Origin: Synechococcus sp. CO36386bin_37
Lineage (GTDB): Bacteria > Cyanobacteriota > Cyanobacteriia > PCC-6307 > Cyanobiaceae
Length of the DNA stretch: 5,087 nt
Assembly (NCBI GenBank): GCA_011525445.1
Contig: WTGE01000183.1
Span: 1 to 5,087, forward strand
Direction of reading: 5' to 3'
The notes beneath the pieces were generated by a model, which saw only the letters and a program-made list of their open reading frames with translations, was not told the origin of the DNA and did not search any database. Below are positions 1 to 5,087 of this stretch, piece by piece (within the stretch, counting starts at the first letter, position 1; every line of letters begins with the position of its first letter). The translations under genes were made by a program, and so were the position numbers.

Positions 1-2
1 AT

Positions 3-62
3 AGTCAGCGCCAAGCTGCGCAGTTCAGCGATGCCAAGTACGGAGCGTGGTTATGTCATTGA
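3..62 (+). CDS. Possible 3' end of an upstream gene (unidentified)
   Basis: A frame open from the left edge gives a 19-residue tail (…QFSDAKYGAWLCH) ending in TGA at 60-62. If real, it overlaps the likely ATG of the next gene (53) by 10 bases, which suits the tight packing of the rest of the cluster. A second open frame from base 1 ends at TGA 91-93 and would overlap more (41 bases), so it is less attractive. The third frame is closed by TAG at 2-4. The tail is too short to assign a family, and the reading frame itself is uncertain. Confidence 0.25.
   Translation, partial: SQRQAAQFSDAKYGAWLCH
42..45 (+). promoter_or_regulatory. Ribosome binding site deciding the start of the ligase-family gene
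   Basis: GGAG at 42-45 lies 7 bases before ATG 53, a normal spacing, but only 1 base before the in-frame GTG at 47. This favours ATG 53 over GTG 47 as the start. Confidence 0.5.
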
Positions 63-1228
63 ATGTTTTTGGCAGGTGGCTCTTGCTATTTGACTTGCTG
101 CTTCCCATCGCAGTGCTCCTTTTTTTGTTACCTGTTTATCCGGGTATCAGCAGCATTCCGGTAGTGCTTTGGGTTGTAATTCAATTGTTGATGGCACCAA
201 GGCGGCAACGTTGGGCTGCATGGCCAATGGTGTTCATTCTTCTTTTGTATAGCCGCAGTTGGTGGTTGCATGAAATGCCCCATCCTGCTGCACCACAGGA
301 CGGTGTTCTGTTTGTGTCAGCTCTATTTGCAGGAGCCACAGTCACTGAACAACGGTGGGCTCGACTACTGCGTTTGTTGTTATTACCTCTCATCCCTTTG
401 ATTTTTCAGTTGGGATCAACGCCGTTGTTAACAGATCCCTTGGTCCGGGAGGGGCGACCTTGGACTCCCAATTACTTAGCTGGAACGAACCAAGGTGCTT
501 ATGTTCTGGGCCTCTTGTTCTTAATTGCCTTCGCTTGGCTTTTAAAGGAAGCTCAACCTCCATACCAGAAGTTGATTGCTGCCGCTTCCTCTGCCCTCGC
601 CGCTGTCATGGTGTGGCAGACAGGTTCACGGGCTGCACTGGTAACTGCATTAGTAGCAATCGCACTCATCTGGATCAAAGAGCGCGCTCATAAGGGCAAG
701 GTTTTGAGGGATGTCATGCTTCTAGTCAGCTTGGGGGCCACCATGCTTCTCGTGAAGCAGATGGTTCGCCCTTCAAGCTTTGGTTTCCCTGGGATCGATG
801 TCAGCTCAGATAGTGGCAGGCTGGCCATAGCCCGTTGCTATGCCGCTATCCCCTTCAGTGGCAACAATCGATTTTTGTGGGGGGTAGGTTTTGATCGACC
901 CGAACATTTTTGTCGCGATCCAGTTCATGGCGGCGTTGCTGAGCATGCACACAACCTCTACCTACAGCTTTTTGCGAATACCGGCAGTTTGGGCTTACTT
1001 GGATTAGGGCTGGTTTTTATTCTCATTCTCATTGCATGGCGCAGGACTAACCCGCTGTTAGACCCCTTGGTCTGCCGTGGCGGTCAGTTCTCATTGGTGT
1101 ACTGCTCGATTCAAGGGCTTTTGGATGTGTCTGTGCTGCATTGGCCCCTCACTCTTGTCGTGTCAGGCTTGTTGGTGGCGATTCCGTTAGCTGTCACGTG
1201 CCCTGTTGTGCCATCGCGCGAGATGTGA
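53..1228 (+). CDS. O-antigen ligase / polymerase family (Wzy_C) integral membrane protein
   Basis: This is a polytopic inner-membrane protein of about 391 residues from ATG 53 (393 from GTG 47), the usual size for the WaaL/Wzy_C family. Members either polymerise or transfer undecaprenyl-linked glycan at the periplasmic face. About ten hydrophobic stretches are visible (roughly residues 10-30, 36-50, 58-68, 85-96, 108-121, 150-166, 177-190, 196-210, 222-236, 312-330 and 360-385, numbered from GTG 47). Family-like landmarks are TGSRAAL at 192-198, the SGRLA segment with Arg258, a soluble loop at about 240-300, and HAHNLYLQLFANTG at 300-313. The last resembles the His-containing large-loop end of WaaL-type enzymes. 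The gene ends 15 bases before a strong Shine-Dalgarno sequence for the dehydratase and is probably in the same operon. Sequence alone does not separate ligase from polymerase, or O-antigen from exopolysaccharide or protein glycan. The family call is firm; the exact reaction is not. Confidence 0.85.
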   Translation: MSLNVFGRWLLLFDLLLPIAVLLFLLPVYPGISSIPVVLWVVIQLLMAPRRQRWAAWPMVFILLLYSRSWWLHEMPHPAAPQDGVLFVSALFAGATVTEQRWARLLRLLLLPLIPLIFQLGSTPLLTDPLVREGRPWTPNYLAGTNQGAYVLGLLFLIAFAWLLKEAQPPYQKLIAAASSALAAVMVWQTGSRAALVTALVAIALIWIKERAHKGKVLRDVMLLVSLGATMLLVKQMVRPSSFGFPGIDVSSDSGRLAIARCYAAIPFSGNNRFLWGVGFDRPEHFCRDPVHGGVAEHAHNLYLQLFANTGSLGLLGLGLVFILILIAWRRTNPLLDPLVCRGGQFSLVYCSIQGLLDVSVLHWPLTLVVSGLLVAIPLAVTCPVVPSREM

Positions 1229-1243
1229 CTCAATAGTCTTCCT

Positions 1244-1250
1244 GAGGAGG
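1244..1250 (+). promoter_or_regulatory. Strong Shine-Dalgarno (GAGGAGG) for the dehydratase gene
   Basis: GAGGAGG is close to a perfect anti-16S match and sits 15 bases after the ligase-family stop. No ATG, GTG or TTG in any frame lies within normal reach downstream. The first ATG (1297) is 46 bases away. An in-frame CTG at 1258 is exactly 7 bases after it. This points to a CTG start or to an altered start codon, as described for the dehydratase entry. Confidence 0.6.
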
Positions 1251-1296
1251 TATATCCCTGGCTCTGCTTCTGTCTCGACTCAAAGAGCTCAGGCCG

Positions 1297-3186
1297 ATGG
1301 AACGGCGGTCACTCCTTGTGTTTGGTGACGGACTGGCGCTGTCAATAGCTGTTTGGCTCAGTTTCTGGATCAGGCTCGAGAGTCCTGTTTCTCGGCATTG
1401 GCTGGAGGCTGGGCCATGGATCATCGTCGGTGCTCTGGGGTTTGGACTGCCTCTATTTGTCCTGACAGGACAGTACAAAAGTTTGACCCGTTACGTAGAA
1501 AGCCGGTCTTTTTATCAGCTTGCCCTGCGCAACGGCTTACTGATGTTGCTTCTGATTGCATTCGGCCAATTTCTCCGGCTCCCGCCACCTCCCCGTAGTT
1601 GTTGGCTTTTGTTTTGGGTTTGTTCTACGGGACTGATTGGACTCTCGCGATTCATGTTGAGGGATATTTTATGGCGAACAATACGTAGGAGCCGTCAAGA
1701 AGGGCAAAAAAATGTCGCAATTTATGGTGCTGGAAACGCAGGAATTCAGCTGGCATCTGCCCTCAAACATTCGGGTATGCAGAACGTTGTGGTTTTCCTG
1801 GACGACGATTCAAGTCTTTGGGGACGCACGATAGGGGGAGTTCCTATTCAGAGTCCCAATTCTTTCCTAAATAACCAGCCACAAGTGGATCAGGTTTTGC
1901 TGGCAATTCCATCTATAAGTAAGTCAGCTCGTAGGAAAATTTTATCCTCAATACAAGATTTTGAATGTCCAATACTTGAAGTACCATCCTTTGATGCATT
2001 GACATCAGGTCAAGCTCGAATCGATGCTTTAAAACCGGTCTCTATTGAAGATCTCCTTGGAAGGGATCAGGCAACAGTTAGTTCTGAGTTGTTGCCTAAA
2101 TCGTTTGTGGGGAAAGTAGTTTGTGTGACGGGTGCAGGGGGATCTATTGGCTCGGAGCTGTGTCGGCAAATACTTAAACTGCAGCCAGACACGTTAATTC
2201 TTCTCGAAAGGAGTGAGCCTGCGCTCTATGCAATCAAGCAAGAGTTGGAGGCTACAACCCTAGAGCGCATTAAATTGGTTCCAATACTTGGTTCTGCAAT
2301 AAATCAAACTTTTTTGGTGTCAGTTTTTCAAAACTATCACGTTAATGTTCTTATACACGCTGCAGCTTATAAGCACGTCCCATTGGTTGAGGCTAATCCT
2401 TTGGCAGGCATTAGAAATAATGTTGGATCCACCAGATCTGTTTGTCGCGCGGCAGTTCTGGCGAATTTAGATCAGGTCATGTTGATTTCGACTGACAAGG
2501 CTGTAAGGCCTACGAATGTTATGGGTGCATCCAAAAGACTATCGGAACTAGTTGTACAAGCAGCTGCCAATCAGTCTAAGAAAACTTGTTTTTCAATGGT
2601 TAGGTTTGGCAATGTGTTGGACTCATCAGGATCAGTTGTTCCTCTCTTCCGCAAGCAGATTAAATCTGGAGGGCCAATTACTCTTACTCACCCTGATATT
2701 GTTCGATATTTTATGACAATCCCGGAGGCAACGCAACTTGTACTTCAAGCCACAGGTTTGGCCAAAGGGGGAGAAGTCTTCTTGCTGGATATGGGCAAAC
2801 CTGTTTTGATACGGCAGCTTGCAGAGCAAATGGTGAGGTTGAGTGGATTGGAGCTAAAGAATGATGCTAATCCTGATGGGGATATAGAAATCATATGCAC
2901 CGGATTGCGCCCAGGTGAAAAGCTCTTTGAAGAGCTTTTGATTGAAGGTAATGCTCAACCCACAATCCATCCACTGATCTATTCGGCGCATGAGCACTCA
3001 TTTGATTCTGTCAAATTGGAGTTGTATTTAGATCAACTTGAAATTGCTTGGTCCCAACAAGACAAGCCAAAGGTTCTTTCGCTACTTAAACTTCTGGTAC
3101 CAGAATGGGATTGGAAGAAAAGTACTCCTACCAATCTTGTTTCCTTTCCTGTTGATAGAAAAGCTGCTCGCTCTGAGGCCGGATGA
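1297..3186 (+). CDS. Membrane-anchored FlaA1/CapD-type UDP-HexNAc 4,6-dehydratase (PglF/WbpM class)
   Basis: It likely converts UDP-GlcNAc to a UDP-4-keto-6-deoxy-HexNAc, the entry point to QuiNAc, FucNAc and bacillosamine-type sugars. At 629 residues from ATG 1297 it has the full length of the large membrane-bound class. Residues 1-125 hold about four membrane segments (near 8-24, 40-57, 76-92 and 101-118). A first Rossmann-like domain follows, with GAGNAG at 144-149. The catalytic SDR domain begins with the NAD(P) motif TGAGGSIG at 278-285. Further landmarks are AAAYKHVPLVEANP at 355-368, STDKAVRPTNVMGASK at 398-413 and RPGEKLFEELL at 538-548. Thr399, Asp400 and Lys401 are present, and Met409 stands where short SDRs have the catalytic Tyr, with Lys413 following. 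Met here is typical of PglF/WbpM enzymes. The gene overlaps the next by ATGA. A 13-codon in-frame extension to CTG 1258, giving 642 residues starting MALLLSRLKELRP, is supported by the Shine-Dalgarno at 1244-1250 and may be the true start. The catalytic half is AT-rich relative to its surroundings. Family is firm; exact substrate is inferred. Confidence 0.92.
   Translation: MERRSLLVFGDGLALSIAVWLSFWIRLESPVSRHWLEAGPWIIVGALGFGLPLFVLTGQYKSLTRYVESRSFYQLALRNGLLMLLLIAFGQFLRLPPPPRSCWLLFWVCSTGLIGLSRFMLRDILWRTIRRSRQEGQKNVAIYGAGNAGIQLASALKHSGMQNVVVFLDDDSSLWGRTIGGVPIQSPNSFLNNQPQVDQVLLAIPSISKSARRKILSSIQDFECPILEVPSFDALTSGQARIDALKPVSIEDLLGRDQATVSSELLPKSFVGKVVCVTGAGGSIGSELCRQILKLQPDTLILLERSEPALYAIKQELEATTLERIKLVPILGSAINQTFLVSVFQNYHVNVLIHAAAYKHVPLVEANPLAGIRNNVGSTRSVCRAAVLANLDQVMLISTDKAVRPTNVMGASKRLSELVVQAAANQSKKTCFSMVRFGNVLDSSGSVVPLFRKQIKSGGPITLTHPDIVRYFMTIPEATQLVLQATGLAKGGEVFLLDMGKPVLIRQLAEQMVRLSGLELKNDANPDGDIEIICTGLRPGEKLFEELLIEGNAQPTIHPLIYSAHEHSFDSVKLELYLDQLEIAWSQQDKPKVLSLLKLLVPEWDWKKSTPTNLVSFPVDRKAARSEAG
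3175..3178 (+). promoter_or_regulatory. Weak ribosome binding site with ATGA stop-start coupling
   Basis: GAGG lies 4 bases before ATG 3183, inside the end of the dehydratase gene. The dehydratase TGA (3184-3186) overlaps this ATG. The short spacing and the overlap suggest translation of the transferase is coupled to that of the dehydratase. Confidence 0.4.
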
Positions 3187-4517
3187 GCTGGCGTGCACCT
3201 TGGTTAAGGGAGCGTTTGTCGCTCATTATTTTGGCGCTTTGGGATTTGTTGATAGTTCTTGGAGTTTACCCAGTTATTTATCTGTGGCGAACAGGCTCTT
3301 GGCCAGGGGTGACTATGGCTTGGTTTGTTTTGGTTTGTGTTTGGCTTGGTGGATCTTACCTTCTAGGCCGTTATACCCAAAGTAAGCCTGTAATAATTAG
3401 CTGCAGGCAAACTATGTGGCTTGCCGCTGGCATTCTTGCATTATTTGTGTTTCAAGCCTGGCTAGTTGGCATTGGTGATACCGGAACCCGCTTGCGTAGT
3501 TTCCTGCTCCCTTTACTCACTGCGATTGCCTTGGGTTCAGGCCTAGGTCATTTTGTCATTATGTGGAGACAAGGTGGCCAAGAGAAAGTGATTTTGATCT
3601 GTGCGAGGAACGAGCAAATTGTGTTGCATGGTGAGATCAACTCCCTACCAGCAAAGCGACGATCAACAATAAAGCTCCTCAACGAATGTGATGAACTATC
3701 CGCCGTTGGTGATAGCCAGTCCTCTGATAGCTCTGTCGCCGTTAGTGACCAGGCCAACATTCCAGAGGAATATCTCGAGCGTTTGGTGGCTTTGCGTCCT
3801 TTGGGTGTTCGTGTTGGCTCCTTAGTTGACTGGACTGAGCGAAACTTGCAACGGGTACCACCAGAACTTCTCAGTGAACGATGGTTGCTGGCTGCTGAGG
3901 GGTTTAGCTTGCAGCCAGGTCGCTGGAGTTGGCGACTCAAACGATTTTTTGATGTTTTTGGCGCGATGAGCCTGCTTCTCCTTTTAAGTCCATTGTTGCT
4001 GATTGCTGGCTTCGCCATATGGATCGAGGATCGCGGCCCAGTTTTTTATAGCCAGATTCGTAGTGGCTTATACGGGAAGCCAATTAGGATATGGAAATTG
4101 CGTAGTATGCGAGTTGATGCTGAACTTTCGGGTATTCAATGGGCCAAGAAGAGTGACTCGCGCATTACTCGCTCTGGTGCAATCTTGCGTCAGTTGCGAG
4201 TTGACGAACTGCCGCAACTCTGGGGCGTTCTTCGTGGTGAGCTCAGCTTGATTGGGCCCAGGCCGGAGCGCCCGGAGATGGAAGTCAATCTGGAGAAGCA
4301 AATACCTCACTATCGAGTCCGGCATTGGATTCGCCCAGGACTCAGTGGATGGGCACAGGTGAACTATCCCTATGGAAATAGTGTTGCTGATAGTCGAATG
4401 AAACTCAGTTATGACCTCTATTACCTGCGCAACGCAGGAATTTTACTTGACCTGCTTATTCTCATGAAAACAATTCGCTTAGTTGCCAGGAGAGAGGGCT
4501 TTCAGCCCCAGAGATGA
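3183..4517 (+). CDS. Initiating polyprenyl-phosphate sugar-1-phosphate transferase (EPS-type, bacterial sugar transferase family)
   Basis: This membrane enzyme would start glycan assembly by moving a sugar-1-phosphate from a nucleotide sugar to undecaprenyl phosphate at the cytoplasmic face. The 444 residues fit the long WcaJ/WbaP/EpsE-like layout. There are four N-terminal membrane segments (about 12-34, 44-62, 78-96 and 106-128), a cytoplasmic middle region (130-250), and a C-terminal catalytic domain (about 251-440). In the catalytic domain KRFFDV (253-258) leads into a hydrophobic helix containing Ser269-Pro270, as in the re-entrant helix of PglC-type enzymes. Then come GPVFYSQIRSG (285-295), KLRSM (305-309), the Asp341-Glu342 pair of DELPQLW (the catalytic dyad in this family), and LIGPRPERPE (356-365). 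RPGLSGWAQVNYPYG (384-398) and YDLYYLRN (410-417) are typical of exopolysaccharide initiators. Gly348 takes the place of the Asn usual after 'DELPQL.'. The middle region lacks a clear Rossmann glycine motif and has a Ser/Asp-rich stretch at 178-190. It overlaps both neighbours by ATGA. The donor sugar cannot be read from sequence; a dehydratase product or a hexose are both possible. Confidence 0.93.
   Translation: MSWRAPWLRERLSLIILALWDLLIVLGVYPVIYLWRTGSWPGVTMAWFVLVCVWLGGSYLLGRYTQSKPVIISCRQTMWLAAGILALFVFQAWLVGIGDTGTRLRSFLLPLLTAIALGSGLGHFVIMWRQGGQEKVILICARNEQIVLHGEINSLPAKRRSTIKLLNECDELSAVGDSQSSDSSVAVSDQANIPEEYLERLVALRPLGVRVGSLVDWTERNLQRVPPELLSERWLLAAEGFSLQPGRWSWRLKRFFDVFGAMSLLLLLSPLLLIAGFAIWIEDRGPVFYSQIRSGLYGKPIRIWKLRSMRVDAELSGIQWAKKSDSRITRSGAILRQLRVDELPQLWGVLRGELSLIGPRPERPEMEVNLEKQIPHYRVRHWIRPGLSGWAQVNYPYGNSVADSRMKLSYDLYYLRNAGILLDLLILMKTIRLVARREGFQPQR
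4488..4513 (+). promoter_or_regulatory. Shine-Dalgarno plus small hairpin ahead of the glycosyltransferase start
   Basis: AGGAG at 4488-4492 is 21 bases before ATG 4514, too far for normal use. Between them GGGCT (4496-4500) and AGCCC (4504-4508) can pair into a 5-bp stem with a TTC loop. Folding would remove 13 bases and leave an effective spacing of about 8. The region is also coding for the last residues of the transferase, so the pairing may be chance. No in-frame ATG, GTG or TTG lies nearer the Shine-Dalgarno sequence. Confidence 0.35.
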
Positions 4518-5087
4518 AACGCCCATTGCGTTTGGCTATTTTAGTTAGCCACCCCATTCAATATTTTCGCCCTGTATTTGCTGAATTATCTCGGCAAAAT
4601 GACCTTGAACTGCGGGTCTTTTTTGGTTGTGACCATGGCCGGCGCAGCAGTCTGGATCCTGATTTTGGTGTCAGCTTCGCTTGGGATGTTCCAGCCCATG
4701 AAGGCTTTCCCCATGCCTTCATCAGCCACGCTCCTTTGGAGCAGCTGAGCCGCCTGCGTTCTGCCTTACCTCTTGCTTGGAGAGCTGTCCGCGCCATCAG
4801 CGCCTGGCAGCCCGATCAGGTGCTGATCTTTGCTTACACCCCCGCTTTCATCAGTGTGTCCACTCTCCTGCTGACGATGGGTGGGCAATCGTTGCTGCTG
4901 CGGGCCGATGGCACCGATCGTGCTTTTCCGCGCAGCTCGCTGAAAAGCTCAATCAAAGACTTTGTGATGCGGCTTTGGTACCGCCAATTTCGCCATGTGT
5001 TCCCGATTGGCATTGATTCCGATCGCCATTTTGCGCGATTGGGTGTTGCTGCCTCGCGGCGGCATCCGGTTCCTTATGCCGTGGATG
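4514..5087 (+). CDS. GT4-type (GT-B fold) glycosyltransferase, N-terminal part, cut by window end
   Basis: The frame starts at ATG 4514, overlapping the transferase TGA (4515-4517), and stays open to the right edge, giving 191 codons. It reads as the N-terminal, acceptor-side domain of a retaining GT-B glycosyltransferase of the GT4 type that acts on surface polysaccharides at the cytoplasmic membrane. Visible landmarks are a first beta strand running into SHPIQYFRPVF (12-22), DPDFG (48-52) then WDVP (57-60), LLLRADGTDR (127-136), IGIDSDRHFARLGV (165-178) and PYAVD at the very end (187-191). This order is familiar from GT4 proteins of O-antigen and EPS clusters, where the 'PYAVD' segment precedes the C-terminal nucleotide-sugar domain (the E-x7-E motif would be beyond the edge). 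No signal peptide or membrane helix is evident. Its position after the initiating transferase suggests it adds an early sugar, perhaps the second. GC content is visibly higher than in the dehydratase gene. Sugar specificity is unknown. Confidence 0.85.
   Translation, partial: MKRPLRLAILVSHPIQYFRPVFAELSRQNDLELRVFFGCDHGRRSSLDPDFGVSFAWDVPAHEGFPHAFISHAPLEQLSRLRSALPLAWRAVRAISAWQPDQVLIFAYTPAFISVSTLLLTMGGQSLLLRADGTDRAFPRSSLKSSIKDFVMRLWYRQFRHVFPIGIDSDRHFARLGVAASRRHPVPYAVD

Noticed and set aside
355..693. 112-residue + strand frame inside the ligase-family gene
   Set aside because: It is out of frame with a clear membrane protein, and has no recognisable family pattern.
1229..1296. Possible terminator or promoter in the only intergenic gap
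   Set aside because: I see no GC-rich stem followed by a T run and no convincing -35/-10 pair; the gap is best explained as a ribosome binding site and leader codons.
3317..3350. G/T-only stretch with two GGCTTGGT copies
   Set aside because: It encodes a membrane helix (AWFVLVCVWLGG), where Val, Leu, Phe, Trp and Gly codons naturally give G/T-rich sequence. It is not a repeat element.
3038..3385. 115-residue + strand frame bridging the dehydratase/transferase junction
   Set aside because: It overlaps two well-supported genes in another frame and its hydrophobicity comes from the shifted reading of membrane-segment codons.
3548..4018. 156-residue open frame on the minus strand
   Set aside because: It lies wholly within the transferase gene, whose protein is clearly conserved in the C-terminal part. 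The antisense product is Ser/Arg/Lys-rich with no recognisable motif or ribosome binding site.
4777..5016. 79-residue + strand frame near the right edge
   Set aside because: It is a shadow of the GT4 glycosyltransferase frame, which carries the conserved motifs and remains open to the window end.

Overview
The window is a compact, single-strand block of a surface-polysaccharide biosynthesis cluster (O-antigen, exopolysaccharide or capsule type). Four genes lie head to tail on the + strand. In order they are: a polytopic O-antigen ligase/polymerase-family protein; a membrane-anchored FlaA1/CapD-type nucleotide-sugar 4,6-dehydratase; a polyprenyl-phosphate sugar-1-phosphate transferase that would start glycan assembly; and the N-terminal part of a GT4-type glycosyltransferase that runs off the right edge. 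A fragment of an upstream gene may end in the first 62 bases, but this is weak.

The genes are packed for co-transcription. Dehydratase/transferase and transferase/glycosyltransferase are each joined by a 4-base ATGA stop-start overlap. The only real gap, 1229 to about 1257 or 1296, holds a strong Shine-Dalgarno sequence and no visible terminator. I see no tRNA, rRNA, CRISPR array, insertion sequence or convincing minus-strand gene. Longer open frames on other strands and frames overlap well-conserved coding sequence and are treated as shadows.

Pathway (inference from families): the dehydratase would make a UDP-4-keto-6-deoxy-HexNAc, a precursor of sugars such as QuiNAc, FucNAc or bacillosamine derivatives. 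The phosphoglycosyl transferase would load the first sugar-phosphate onto undecaprenyl phosphate at the cytoplasmic face. The GT4 enzyme would extend it. The ligase/polymerase-family protein would act on the finished lipid-linked glycan at the outer face. Whether the initiating sugar is the dehydratase-derived one cannot be told from sequence.

Organism: a Gram-negative-type bacterium of moderate GC. The protein style, especially the long EPS-type transferase beside a membrane dehydratase with a 'GDGLAL..AVWLSFW.RLE' N-terminus, recalls marine picocyanobacteria (Synechococcus or higher-GC Prochlorococcus). I saw no HIP1 octamer (GCGATCGC), which fits those lineages but does not prove them. Base composition is uneven: the catalytic half of the dehydratase is clearly AT-rich, while the glycosyltransferase at the right edge is GC-rich, as is common in mosaic polysaccharide loci.

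The most useful points for a second look are a probable non-ATG (CTG) start for the dehydratase, a small hairpin between a Shine-Dalgarno sequence and the GT4 start, and the AT-rich dip inside the dehydratase gene. I found no evidence of an undescribed type of system; the window reads as a recognisable glycan cluster.
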